From contig NC_066593.1 in assembly GCF_905475345.1 (NCBI RefSeq), positions 156,001 through 220,000 on the forward strand: a stretch of 64,000 nucleotides of DNA. The letters are read 5' to 3'. Under the pieces are notes generated by a model that saw nothing but the letters and a program-made list of their open reading frames with translations, was not told the origin of the DNA and searched no databases. The DNA is from Vespula vulgaris (lineage: Eukaryota > Arthropoda > Insecta > Hymenoptera > Vespidae). The translations under genes and the position numbers were made by a program. Each line of letters begins with the position of its first letter. Position 1 is the stretch's first letter. This document shows positions 49,601 to 62,787 of this stretch, one piece after another.

Positions 49601-52053
49601 TAGTTATCGCATAGCCTCGGCAATGAAAGAGATCGTTTTAGTACGATAACTCGTCGTTTATAATTTTTGGCTCGTTGGAAATCGTCATCCACGACGTATC
49701 CTCGAAAAGGAGCGAGGGAGCTTACGCGATATCTACCGACTTGCTTGGAATTATTCCAAATCTACAATTTTGGCGATTAAGCAAATTCGTATCGAGCTCG
49801 GACCCCGAGTAGAAATAATCGTCGTTATTGGAGCGTATTTTCGAAACGCGTTCTCGAATCTTGCGAATGATATCCGACGTTTCCGATAAAGGTGCATCAC
49901 CTTTTTAGTTTCCAAGGATCTCTTGAAATATTTCACCGATACCGAGTTCCCACGTTTCTCGAGATTCTCCGTGATCTTTGTCGAAACGAAAGGCTTTGAA
50001 TACTTTTCAAAGAATCGGCATCCATTGTGTACCTTCGCGTTCCGTTTCGAATATAGTGGTAACATTCGCGTGGGACTAGTGGCATTTTTAGAACTCTAAT
50101 CGCGACGCGTCCTCGTTGGAAATACTTTGTCGATCAGCAGCGGCCCATGAAAGCCTTCCGAGATTGAAATCGCGATAGAGTCGTCGCTTAATTAATAAAC
50201 GTCGAACGCGCGGAGTAACAAGGGCAGAATGATATTTTTCTTTCACGCCTTAGCTCGCTTTCCGTAATTATCGGATCGTTTACCTAAATGGAAAGAAGAG
50301 GGAGAGAGAGAGAGGGAGGGAGGGGAAGGGGGGATGCTAAAGGGAAGAGAAAGTAGAAAGTGGAAAGAGGAAGAGTCGCGGAAGCAGAGTCACGTTTTCT
50401 CAGTGATATGCGATGCATGAGGCCTGCAACGTGAATGCGCAACCGGCAAAGGTGCGAGCATCGAGAAGGACGATGATCCTCGAGGGTTCTCGCGTCAGAT
50501 GGATCATGGCTAGCCAAAGCAGGAGGTGGTTGCGAGGCACGGGCGAGAGACATCGAGCAGAGGGGGCAGTAGCCACCGCTGGACAGCAACGTGCCGCTCA
50601 TGGTAAACAGTTACGTGCCGGCGCAGAAGAGCCAACAGGACACGGCATCCTGCTGATCCTGTGGCGAGCGAGTGCTTCCCTCCCTTCTCTCTCCATCTCT
50701 CTCTCTCTCTCTCTCCCTCTCTTACCGTTGCTATCTGGCTTATCGCGATGGTCTGTTTTACGAGAGAAACGTTGCTTTGATATTAAGGAAAAAGCGGAAA
50801 GAAGGGATACAAAGGGAAGGGGGAAAAAAAAGAAATATTTTCTATGAAAAATATCGATGTTCCGGGAAAATACGCGTCTATGTAACGTACGCGCTTTCTT
50901 CTTAATTACAAATTGTTGCCGCGGTAATAGCGCGCTGACCCTTTTAAATTAATGCATCCGGTATCGTTAATAACGAAAACTTTTAGTGGATGAAACCGCG
51001 CTGGCCATCTTTCGTTGAAAAGACCAAAGTCGTAAACACGAGGGAGATCGTACCGCTTGGACGTGCAAAATTCAAAGTTCGACGCGAATATCAAAGGACA
51101 ATCGTTGTAAAATAAATAAAGGGAAGATACTTCGAAACGGGCGGAACGATCGGAAGCGACTCGAAAAGGAGCGCTCGTGAAATTGTCAAAGATCTTTAGC
51201 AATTCGCCGGGAATAGCATCGTGACCCGATTCTAGTTCGCTAAATTGGTTAGAATTGGTTAGATCGGCCCATATGCCGGTCTTAATTAAAAACCTCGATT
51301 TCATCGTATTCATTCGCGTTCTCTCTTTTTCCATCTTGCGTTCATCGCCGTCGGCCCGATAATAATTCATGCCCTTTTATCGGTTTAATTACATTGCTAA
51401 CACGGATTCGACACGAAATTCATGTTCAATACGTAATATCGATGGGAAATCGCGAGATGACAGCTACGACAAGCTTAATCCACTTCTTCCCCTCTTTCTC
51501 TCCCCCCCCTCTCTCCCTCTCTCTCTTCGTCGCTCTCCAGAGAGCTTAATCCTTATAAAAGAGATCCACGATGCGGCTATACTCTTTATTATTGGGTCGA
51601 ATGCGTTGGATTACGTTACGGTTCGTACGAAAACCGATCGAAAGGATCCCTCGATATCGGTTGGTCTTGCAAAGAAGTCGGCCTTTTTCTTTCTCTCTCC
51701 CCCCCCCCCCGTCTTTCCCTCGTTTCGCTGGAAGAAAAGTTTCGGGGCAAATTTTCATTTCGTCGAGAAAAGTTTTCGCGGCCCATTGAAACTTTAGAAA
51801 GATTTCACGCGCTATGCCGCGCGCGGGCGATTCCTCACCGGTGCGGGCGTATGTTAATTTATGTGCGAACTGCATTACGTCGGTAATGTATTCAGTATTC
51901 ACCTCCCGGAAAGCTCCGGATTTCGGTCTATCTCTTTCCCAATCTTTATCACTCTCCCCTAGCTTTGCTTCGTCGTGCAAGTCGCTTTAGTTTCTCTTTT
52001 TCCTTCTCGCCATCTTCATTTTCCTTTCACGCTTTATCCATCCATCTATGTCC

Positions 52054-52059
<6 letters not shown>

Positions 52060-52093
<34 letters not shown>
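52060..52093 (+). repeat. (CT)17 array
   Basis: 34-nt uninterrupted CT array. Confidence 0.95.
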
Positions 52094-52095
<2 letters not shown>

Positions 52096-52955
52096 CGTAT
52101 AATAAAGAACATACTTTTACGTTGCAACGTTACAGCATCCAATAAAGAGCGCGCGTAAGCGAAGCCATCTCCGGCGCGAGACGAAAACGAGTTACTCTCG
52201 TCTTAAAGAAAGAGAAGCGCACCGCGAGGGATTCCGAACAATAGGATCCGAGTTCGTATCGGACGTTCCCTTTCGCTTCCCCATTCAATCTCGAAAGCCG
52301 ACGAATTGTAAGAGGATCTTATCGAACGTTCCGTTTCTCGAAACGAAAATTAATTCGTAAGAAAAATTGGCGTTATTTGACACGAGGAAAACCATTTTCT
52401 TAGTATTACGAAGAAAAGTCGAAAGCACGTCGCGCGGCAGTTACGAAAACGAGGAGGGTCGGTGTAAACGGGTACGCCACGCGAAGAACAGGTGGATCGT
52501 AAAGTTTGTACTTCGCTTAATGTACGCGGCTCGCGAGCATCCGTTAGGACATGATAATACGAGCATAAAAGGGAGACAGGTTTACCCGCTGGAAGAGCAT
52601 TTTTACGGAAGCATCTGCGAGAGTAGGTCATTATGCGAGGTGCGTGTTTATGTTACGCTAAGCGAGACTGAAATTATGTAATAGGCGTTAGAAGAAGCAG
52701 AAAAAGAAAGAGGGGAAAGAAAGAAAGGGAGGAAGGAGGAAGAAAAATATCGCGGAGCGTTCGATCGAACGGTAGTTATCGAGCCTAAGGACTAGCGTGG
52801 ATATCTCGTTACCCTGGAACGAACGCGTTAACTAACAATAACCTCGGCAAGATCCGTTCGTGTTCCGACAATCGAGACTAGATCGAAGTCGAATGTTCAA
52901 TTATCGAGGTGAAATCCCACGCGATCCGGAGTCGAATCCCCGAAGCTCCCTATCC

Positions 52956-52973
52956 CCCGGATATCGATCCGGG
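52956..52973. repeat. Perfect 7-bp GC-rich hairpin
   Basis: CCCGGAT, loop ATCG, ATCCGGG. It sits in a locally GC-rich stretch (52900-53120) that is open on the minus strand for 77 codons with no recognised domain. Confidence 0.55.
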
Positions 52974-54120
52974 ACATCGAGGCTGGAAGGAAGGAGACGA
53001 AGCGAGAGGAGAGACTGCGAGCCGCGTGCTTCGTAGCAAGCTCGACGTCCGATAGCGCGCTAGGACGCAAAGCACAAGGCGAGTCTGCACGCGTTAAGCC
53101 CGTTACGTGGCATTTATGGTCGCTTGACATTGATCTCGATTCCCAGCTATTCGATTAATTTTCCAGGAGAAACGTGAAATTATATCGTGTTTGCGCTAAG
53201 GGAGAGAAGCGTATTTGCGTTGGAGAGGATAGCTCCGACTCTCTCGATGTAACGAAGCGAAAGGTGCATAACCGGGATCGATAAAATATTTACCGGTCGC
53301 AAAGGAGGGAGTTTACGTTCCACCTGTTAGCTCCGCCTATAAAGAGTCTGCTCTTTCGTCCACTCTCCTCGTTCGTATCTACCGCGCCTTTCTCTACTCG
53401 TTCGTGCCAGCGATCGGAGCGCGTCCCACCGAGTTTCGAAAGAGTGCCCAAAATCACGCGAGATAATTCGATCAAGGCGATAGAAAGCTCCGAAAATGCA
53501 AGTTACTTTTCGCTCGGATCCGGCCTCCAAGGTTGCTCGCTACTTTACGGCGTTCGAATATATTCTCGGTCCTTTCCTAGGGCGAGGGCTACCACGTATA
53601 CGAAGGAAACGTGCCAAGAAAGAAGCCACGAAATAGCTTCTTCGCGACGAGTTAAAAGCCCGGGATAAAGGGGAAACCCGGGAATTCGAAAAAGAGAATC
53701 GATTATTCGTGCGTCCGAGCGTGTCGAGCTTACCAAAGAAGAATATTTTCCGAGTACACAGGTTGGCACACAGGTCGAACTAGGAATAGAAAATTATTTC
53801 GATGCCTCGCAAACCGATAACGCTCGATTACGATCGAACGTTCGAGCATAAAGACGCTCTGTTCCCTTTTGAAGGAAAGGCGTATCGCCTACGCTCGCAC
53901 GCACCGTGCTCCTTCGCACACACTGTCTAATTATACCGCGCGCATATACGCCGATGGGATAGCTCGTACCAACGCACACCGCAAGTTCTCGCCCGAGCGC
54001 CGACCTCGATTATTAATTATTAGTTAACAAGAACTTGCGAGCATTCCCGTAGCTAATTGAAAAGCGTACGTCTACGTGTACGCCAGAGCACCTATGTGCG
54101 TGCGTGAGTGCGCGGGTGTG

Positions 54121-54123
<3 letters not shown>

Positions 54124-54154
<31 letters not shown>
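54124..54154 (+). repeat. (TA)15 array
   Basis: 31-nt AT/TA dinucleotide array, the only long AT array seen; it is followed by an ACACACG stretch. Confidence 0.95.
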
Positions 54155-54159
<5 letters not shown>

Positions 54160-54492
54160 GTACGCTCACGTATACGTGTATATAATCTCCGATACGTACG
54201 ATCCGAAACCGCCCATTCATTTTCCGCCCGAAGAGATAGATTTTTTACGTTTCAGCGGAGACTCATCGGCGACCTTTATACCTGCGATTCGTTATAATTA
54301 AAATCTTTCAGCGATTTCGATCGATTCGTAAAACTTGACATATACGGGGTAAGGAGAAAAGACGTTTTTTTGCGAATCGACGCTCTTTGTTCGCTCGGCT
54401 ACCGGCGTTTCGTCGATCTCTCTCTCTCTCTCTCCGGCACCGCGGATCGCCTTAATAACGAGCACGTAATGGTCTTAAAATGCTTGTAAAAT

Positions 54493-54507
54493 TAATGATA
54501 TGCAAAG
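54493..54507 (+). promoter_or_regulatory. Homeodomain/POU-like composite site
   Basis: TAATGATATGCAAAG joins a TAAT homeodomain core to ATGCAAA, close to a POU octamer half. It sits in an AT-rich island in otherwise CpG-rich DNA with further ATTA and TAATGG cores nearby. Binding is inference only. Confidence 0.25.
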
Positions 54508-55589
54508 GCCATTAGGAAGGCCGAAGCCAGGCGGCTCGCCGTTCATGAGTCGTGTATGCAACGGCGCCGAGTCGGTTGTCACGTTCGTAAAGGCTTCTTA
54601 AAGGGATTATACGGCTCGGAGCTCGTGGCGTTCACCTCCTCTCGATCCCATCACCTCCTCTAGTCGTAAGTGCGTTACCCGAGAAACCGCGTTGCGAACC
54701 GCAACGTTCCCGTGTACCGAGAAATACGAACCTTCGGCGTACCAGATCGCGCGAAAGCGCCTTAAGCTCCTCGAAATTATAATTGCTTTGGGTTTACTTC
54801 GAACGGGCCAATTAGAAAACGCAAAAGTTTACGAGGAAGGACTTATTGAAATCTCCCGTCGATTTACGTATTTAAAGCTTTTAAATCTCTTCTTCCACTA
54901 GGACCAGATAGGAGGGGATAAAGTCTACCAAATAATTTCATTGTCGCTCGGATATCGGAGAAACTTGGCCGATTTGCTTCTCTTTTCGGGCTATCCCCAT
55001 CCTCCTTCCAAAACTCTTGCACCTCCAGCTCCCACCTTCGGCCCCTTTTAAAATTTAAATTGGCGTTATGCGAGCGATCCGTTCATTAAATATTCGCCGG
55101 ATAATCGGCGGCGGCGGCGGCTGCAGCAATAGCAGCACCGGCGGAGGACCGATGGAAGGATTTCCGTTACGAATTGATATATCGATAGGACTCTGGCACC
55201 GGCTAACGGGAAGGAGTTCCTCCCTATCGAAAACTCAGGGGGATTACGAACGTTAATTAGTTATTGGCCTGGACCTATAGTCCGGTTATATCAATAACCT
55301 TATTCGAATATCCAAGCGCTCGTTTTACTCGAATTCGAGTCCGGGAAGGGAGGGGAAAATTTTTATTAAAATTATTCGAAAAATTCGTCGAACGTTCTAT
55401 AGAGTCGAACGTATCTCGTAGATACCGAGTAGTATTCGACGTTAACGTAGTAACGAGTACAAGAAGTACAAAGAATTTTTCAAATCGTTAGGACCGGGCG
55501 ATGGAAGCCGGTGGGTCGATGGGTTTGGTTTAATCGACGCAGGAACGCTTTGTTACCACGGAGCATCTGTGCCGATCGAAAGGACGAGC

Positions 55590-55637
55590 GATCGGTCTCG
55601 CCGTCGATCGGTCTCGCCGTCGAGCGGTCTCGCCGTC
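55590..55637 (+). repeat. 16-bp tandem repeat, 3 copies
   Basis: Three units of GATCGGTCTCGCCGTC with one substitution in the third. Because 16 is not a multiple of 3, the repeat shifts frame and argues against local coding. Confidence 0.9.
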
Positions 55638-56521
55638 GAGTCATCGTGTCACGATTTCGCATTAATCCAGTGCGCTTCAAAGCGAAGCAGCTTACCTCGA
55701 GATTATTCGAAAGCGTCGCATCGGCGATTCGCCTACCGATCGGGCTTGCTAATCCCGTGGTTTACGGCCCGGGCAAAGATATGATCTGTCCCACATGGCG
55801 GTTCTCCATTTGTCAATCGAGCGCGAGCACGCGTCGAGCTTCTCCGAGCACTCTATCCATTTCCAAACGATCCGTCCTTCTGAGCCATAAACGGCGAGAA
55901 AGACGACGACGCGAAACGTGCGTCGTGCGACGATTAACGAACTATTATCAAGGGGCGCAACATTTATCGCCGTAATAGCGCGAAATAAATCCAAGAAAGG
56001 ACGCTGCTCCGACGCAATTTTCTACCTGGATAAACGGATGTTTTTGTTTCGAGAGCGTCGATCTTTTCTCGATTCTCTCTCTCCTTTTAGATAGGTTTAA
56101 TCGTTACTCGCCGAAAGGGTCGACGTAAGATCGATCTTTGGATTCTCATCTTTGTCGCAAGAAAATGTCCGTAGAAAAATAGAGACGTTCGTAGGTGGAA
56201 AGTGTTTTTGCGTTCGGTTTGCGTTTACGACGAATACGGCGAACGTTTAAAAAGTGAAATATTTCTTTCTCGATCTTCCTCTCGAAACGAAAGTGTATAT
56301 CCCACGTGTATACTCTGTGGTCGACGGACGAACAAAATTATACTCTTTGAGAGTCGCGTTACACCTACGTAGATACGCTCGGCGTAGGAACGCTATTATT
56401 CCACGATCGTTCGTTAGCGTTTTATTTTAAAGCGAGCGTACATACCGCCTGCGTGTTCGTAAAAGTTCCTTTGAGCGTCGATTTAAATTTGCAACTACTC
56501 ATTCCGGACTAAGCGCTCGCA

Positions 56522-56529
56522 ATTTGCAT
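56522..56529 (+). promoter_or_regulatory. Canonical POU octamer ATTTGCAT
   Basis: Exact octamer, with a related AAATTTGCAA about 35 bases upstream. An 8-bp site alone is expected by chance about once or twice in this window. Confidence 0.2.
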
Positions 56530-56937
56530 TTTGAATCTCTCTCTCTCTCTCCCCCCTCCCTTTTCCTCTCACGGTGCTCCTTAGCGCATGATTTAATTAT
56601 CTCGCAATTTCACGAATTGCCTTTCTCGTTTATATACTGTTTTCCCTCTTCCCGGCGGTATAAAGAAAGCATCATTGGTTATTAATGGATCGCAGTTTTA
56701 GCGAGGGCGATAGAAAATCCGCTAAACACCTTTGCCATGAAAAGGAAATAGTCTTTGGACGAAATTCCATGGTTTAGGAATGGAAGGAGAGAGAGAGAGG
56801 ACTCTACGTATTTGCTTTCGCCGACGCAGATTTCTAATCGCGTCTTTGAATTCGCTTCGCTCGGTTGCCCGTTAATCGGCAATCGGCGATCCGGATACGA
56901 CGATAGGATTGGTAGTTGGAGAAATGCGAAGGGTAGA

Positions 56938-56975
56938 AAGGAAGGAAGGAAGGAAGGAAGGAAGGAAGGAAGGAA
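56938..56975 (+). repeat. (GGAA)n array
   Basis: About nine GGAA units, the same motif as at 10920 and at the left edge. Confidence 0.9.
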
Positions 56976-58256
56976 ACGAGATACGGTCACCGTCATTTCC
57001 GAAACGGATGCGCGACCGGGAGCCACGTTGCCCTGCAATAATTGTCGTTACGGTTACGCCTTCGTAACCGGACGACTCTCTGCTAAAAACGCACGCACAC
57101 GCTACATTACACGTTACTCTTGCTCTCATACGTTTCAATGGGCGTTCGAAAACTACTCTCTCGAATAGCCGATACGGACCTTTTCTATAAATCGAGCAAT
57201 AATGGACCGAGGAGACGGCTTAATTGCCGAGCGGTCGATAGGGAAGGGCTAGAGGGAGAGAGCGAGAGAGAGAGAGGTGGACGGTAGCTAATTAGTAGGA
57301 ATCTTTAATACTACATCGAACATGTTGTTTATTCGTTCGTTAATAAGTTATATCGTTCCTTCGCGATATACGTAATTGCATACTCTATTAGCGAATCCTA
57401 TTGTGCTTTTTGAGGCACATCTATCGCCGTCCATTGTTGTATTATGCTCAGGCCCGTGCGCGCACGCTCGATCGCTCCGACGTGCAAAGGTGTTGGTTAC
57501 GTTCGACTGTTCCGAACAAGCCGTAGATACTGCGCTATTCGCTAATGCAAAACGTAATTAACGTCGGAGCTGGATCGTTTACGGTCGATTGAAACGGAAA
57601 GACCCTCTGGATATCGTTTTAAGCGAAAACTCCTATTCGCTAGGGCCCCCTTGTTTTTCAGCGATATTTTAATATGGAGCGAGTTCGACGGTGAAGTTCC
57701 TTTGGAACGTTCGAGGATAAAAGTATTAGTTCGAGAGTTACGATATTACGCTAATCGAGACAAATTCATAGAACCTTCCGCGTCCTCCTCGTTTCTACCT
57801 CTATCTCTATATCTCTTTCGCTTTAGTCCAGAAGGGAAAGCAAGAATTTCATTCGGACGGAGGTTCGACGGTTTCCTCCTCGCCGAACTAAGATGAAATC
57901 TGCCCCCGCCTCGCGCCCTCCTCTTCTCCTCGCCTTTGATTAGACGGATTAATTGCGCCGGTCCGCGAGTTAAATTCTCCATCCAGCAGCCACGGGCAGC
58001 TTCCCCGAGTCCTCTCGTACCACCGCCTAGGAGGATCTTTGGAAAGTCGGGCGACGACGAACGAACAGAGAACCGAGTGGAACGAGGGGACTCGTTCGCG
58101 GTTCCGACTTGAAATTGGGGAGTGCGAGAGAGGGAGGGAGAAACGCACTTGGATGCTTCGAGGGAAACTCGCGAGTACGTCCTTCCTTTTGTCGAAGCTA
58201 CGCCGTATTAAATGAGCCGAAGGAAACGGAAGATACCGATGTGAGTGAAAATGAAA

Positions 58257-58280
58257 GGACGAAACGGTACCGTTTCGTCC
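58257..58280. repeat. 24-bp perfect palindrome
   Basis: Half-site GGACGAAACGGT followed directly by its exact reverse complement, centred on GGTACC. No spacer and no mismatch. It could be a dimer binding site or extrude as a cruciform. Confidence 0.9.
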
Positions 58281-59860
58281 GGTCGTTATCGCTCGACGTT
58301 TGGCAGGAAGCGGTCTAGCGAAAGATCACCGAGGAAAAAAGCACGTTCGACGTAACTCGACGAGGGAAATAAAAAGGGAAAAGGAAAAAAGCTGGTTCGG
58401 TGGTGGAAGCGTGTGCTGCTCGACGGGTCGAAGAGCGAACGAGGGAAAACGAGAACGTCGCGCCGATGAAAATCTTTTTGAAAGGCCGTTCGTGACTGTC
58501 CGTCAGCAATCGCGGACGCGACGGGGTAGCAGCAACGATCGCAACGAACGAAAGTTCGTTTGCGAGCCAGCTCGCAAACTCGAACGCGCGATATTCGTGA
58601 CGACCGAGAAATCGGAGCAACGGCAACGCTTTTATCCGAAACGAATCGAGAAACCAACGACTACTGTGTGACATTTAATACGCGTATGTATGCGCTAGTA
58701 CCAATTCTCAATACGAATTTCACCTCGATCCTATAAACTTTTTCTTCCTTCTCTCCGCTTCGGTTTATTTTGTACGTTTTTGAAACTAGTCATGCATTGG
58801 GTGAATTCGACGAGCGATCCCTCGAATCCTTCGATTTCTTGCCGAAATGAGTATAGTCGTCTCTCTCGCTCTCCCCCTCCCCCTCTCTGTTTCCACGGCG
58901 GAAAGAAAAGAGGCCGTGCTTTTTGGCCTGGAAATTCGATATAAAGAGAAAGCAGAGAGGAGAATATTTCTTCCTCTGCGTCGTTATACGCGTTGTAAGA
59001 ATTTGTCCGATCAAATCCAACGGCTGCTTTTATATAGATACATACGTTCGATCTCACTCGTTCGTGCTTCGCAGCGAGGTTGAATAAGCGATGAACTTTT
59101 CAGCGCGTCACCGCAAACAAAGAAGAAATAAATAAAGGGCGATTTTTTCCACTCCTTGTTACAATTTTGCCGTGTCAAAGTAATATTAATTATTATCTGT
59201 GGTGCCCGTATTTACGATTTTATCGTTCGTCGATCGGAAAAGCTTTCGTTCCAAAAGCTTTTATTTATATAAAATAGAGACGGGGGAGAGAGTGGCGAAG
59301 TATATTGCTGGTCTATATTTCACGTTTCACGGAAGAATTACTCGCTCGTCGAACTTTAAAAAACGTCGAAAGCGTTCTATTCGAACACGTAACGGTTCAC
59401 TTTTTTAACGATTTACATTTATTTCTCGATAGAACGGTCTGATACGTTACGCCATCGGAGTATGCACACCGATGATCGAAAAGCGAGCAATGAAAAATGT
59501 CGAACGCGTGTTCGCGATAGGATCTCGAATCGACCAAGGTCTGGGTGAAAGCGCACGGCCGTTCTCGATAAGCTGCACACCGAGCGCGACTTTAATAAGC
59601 TCTCCGAGTCCGTTTCGTTTCTTTTCGCGGCATGTCCGCTAACTCGGAGAAGGAAGATGAAAGAGAAAAGAGAATAGCGCGAAAATAAGCGCCTCTCGCC
59701 GCGTCATGAAAACAAATTGTACAGCGATGAGATTAGTTTTAGAACGTTCCTACGTTTCGACGAAGCGAGATTACAACGCCGGAAAAGGATGGGGCATCCG
59801 TACAAGATGAATCGAATTCGTATCTCTCTTCCCAACAATTTTTAACGATCAGGAAAGTTC

Positions 59861-59882
59861 GACGACGACGACGACGACGACG
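59861..59882 (+). repeat. (GAC)7 array
   Basis: 22-nt GAC triplet array. Confidence 0.85.
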
Positions 59883-62787
59883 GAGAGCTCGCGTGACTTT
59901 CCTAACTCGATTAGTAGGAGCGATTAGCTGGCTTCGTGACTAACTCGAGAAAATGCGAGAGGAAGGAGACAAAACGCGTTTTACCCTCGCGCGCCTCTCC
60001 TTTTATTCGTCCCTTTTTCAAATCATTCGAATCGGAAGGATATCTTCGACTTGTTCCTCTTGCGAGAATCTCCTAGCGATAACGATTCTTTCGTTATCTC
60101 GAAATAACGTTACCACGATTGGATTTGCATGAGTCGAAACTCGATACGAATAATCGAAGAGACGAAACGAGCAGGAAGGCTTAGAAAAGGAAATCTCTTT
60201 TATCGCGAAAATGTAACGGCCGCGAACGAGTAGCGAGGCTAAATAATAGAAATCGATTCGATAATGCCTACGAGACGAAACTAGAGATAATTCGCGCGAG
60301 ATATTTCTTTCTATCGTCACGTTTCATCTCTTTCTATCCGCATAGTTTTTTATTATCATCATTTTCCATTATATAATCGTCGCAGCGAGTTGGCTTTGCC
60401 ATATGGCAACTATATAGAAAATTGCATGCACGTCGATTATGCGTCTTGTCGCGAGAAGAATTTACATCGTAAAACTTGTGCAACGTTCCACTCGCGTCTC
60501 TTCCTTCTCCCTCTTTGTCGTTCGCTTCTGTGCGAAGCCTTGACTCGGCCGCGTCAAAATGTGTACTACGAGTTTGCACGTAATAACAGAGAGAGAGAGA
60601 GAGAGCTTTCGTGCTCTATCGAAAGCAGCATCGCTGGCTTGTATATCCGACAAGCGACACAGTCACGAAGGAGTCACGAGAGAGTCACGAGAGAATAATT
60701 TTCATCGCTCGTCCGGGACGAGTCTATTCTCGCGGATCGATCCTTTCGACTTAGCACGAATTCAGGAGGACTTCATTTTCGAGACAACCCGATACGAGCG
60801 AGATGCGAGTCAGCTCCTCTTCCTCCTTCTCCTTCTCCCTCTCCTTGTCCCCTCTAGAGTTTATCGAATCGAGATTGGTTTGTTAAAGTTCGCCGATCAT
60901 TTCCGGAGTAACAGACTGTTCGGCCGTGGAAGGGTCGAAGACCGGAGGCGAACGGTTTCAAATTTCATCCAATTATCGACTGTCGATGCCGCCTCGACGA
61001 CCACGCTCTCGCTAACTTGTACGTCGCAGCCATTTCAGTGGATCGATTCGATCTTCGAGAAAAGGATTCCATCTATCCTCTGGTACGAAGAGAGGCAACC
61101 ATTTTCTATCCCCTTCTTCTTCCTCCTCCTCCTCCTCGCTTTCTTATCTACGTACCTACCTATATACATCTTGCAACTCGCCGACGCTTGCGCGCCTTCG
61201 GGTTATTTTATCGGGAAACGGAAAGGATAGGCTTTATTACGTAGTCGTAAAGTAACTCGCTGCTCGCTAAACGATTTTTGATTATTTTAAAATGATTTCG
61301 ATAGCTGGCGAGCGAGGTACGTCGAGGCCGATCGCAGCGACGTCTGTAGGCGAATTGCCAACGACTCTTACCGCTCCGACTTTACCGATGTTCGATACGT
61401 CAGATTTCCGTCGATCTCTTTAGCGAGTACGATTCGACTTTGCCGTAAGAAATCAAAATTCAAATAACGATTCGACGAGAGGATACGGAAACCCGCGAGA
61501 TTCGATCTCGTTTCGCTTTGTCGGCGCTGTCCGACCGAGTTTCGATCTTTCTCGAGACGAAACGCGAAACCGTTCGAGTCGTAGCGACGACTAAGGTTAG
61601 CGGAAAATATACGGCTTTGATCTTCTTAACGATACCGAGAGAACGATACGGGACGTCGAATCTCGTCGAAATTTCGACTCGCTTCGGTCTTACTCGATAA
61701 AGAGGAAGAGAGGAGAAACCGGATAAGTCGGCGGACGGGAGACAAATGCGAAATGGAGAGAGATGGGGAGAGAGAAGGAAAGAAAGAAAGTTGATACAGC
61801 AGTATGTAAAGTATAATAGACGTAATGTATTTAATGTAATAACGTAAACAAGATAATGGTTTTGTACAAATGCCTTATATGTATAAAAGTCATTTCCAGC
61901 AGCGGAGCGCGATATGGAAACGGCATGACGACTGAAATTTCGATCTATTACGAATGGGTTCTCGCGAGATCATTCTCCTCCTATATCGAAAGGAGAAACG
62001 GCTCGCCGTTGGGTAAAAAGGAAAGGAGATTACACGATTACAGATGGACGAAGACAAATGCACGAGAACATCGAATGGGCACGAGTATAAAACATTAAAT
62101 CCCACGCTTTCGTATTTGAGCTTTTTCCCAAGCTTTCTTTCTTATTTCTTCGTCCCTTTTCTTTTTTTTCTTTCTCTCTCTCTCTCTTTTTTTTTCTTTT
62201 CTCTTTTCTGCCTTCTCAATAGATCGTATCGTATCGGGAGATGCTCCTAACGCTTTTCGAGTTGGACATTTTCAATTAACCTTCGTCGACTTAACTCGTC
62301 CAAGTAGCTATCCTCTCGTTGTCGCCTTGCAAACATTTTATATCGCGATTACCCAATCAAGATAGGTATACGTATTTACAAGCGCCTCTTTTTATCGTTT
62401 AACACTGAACCTGTTAAGCCGGGTGGGCTCGCGTTACAAAGATTTCACTTCTATTTAAGAAAGCGCTCCTACTCTTTGGACAGGACTCACAATTCTTTGT
62501 TTTACGACTCGATCCAAAGACTCCTAATCATTTTGTTTTCAATCGAATCAAATCAAGTCAAACGAATCAAACGAGTGAAAATAAGTTTCATTCATATCCG
62601 ATCGAAATACGCGTTCGTCGGTCGAAGATATCTTCGGTAAATAGGCTAAAATATAAGCGCGGTACTCGATAATCTTGTAGAGATTCGTTCCGCTTGTTAA
62701 TACTATTCGAATAACCTTAACATTAAGAAGAAAAGAAATTGATTTCGCAAGTATCGTCGTTCCAAAGTTCAAAAGGTACACCGAGCG

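Larger units (their letters stand above)
40025..52900. other. Noncoding region with GA then CT arrays
   Basis: No supported gene. Two abutting plus-strand frames (48284-48640 and 48643-49032, different frames) and a 154-codon minus-strand frame (50906-51370) have fairly ordinary amino-acid mixes but no recognised domain. The segment 50405-50670 is GC-rich and open in several frames on both strands. All are left uncalled. Confidence 0.35.
52974..62787. other. Noncoding region left of the zinc-finger gene
   Basis: Contains AT-rich islands (54000-54060, 54480-54510, 56460-56540), the TA and GGAA arrays, the 16-bp repeat and the 24-bp palindrome. The part nearest 62788 is the presumed 3' UTR or downstream flank of the zinc-finger gene. 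A GGC-rich stretch at 55100-55150 is short and open but has no gene support. Confidence 0.35.

Noticed and set aside
50906..51370. 154-codon minus-strand frame of ordinary composition
   Set aside because: No recognised family or splice context; consistent with the stop-poor background.
55690..55975. Plus-strand stretch containing N-P-V-V-Y, reminiscent of a GPCR seventh helix
   Set aside because: The residues before the motif are not hydrophobic enough for a membrane helix, and the 16-bp repeat just upstream shifts frame.
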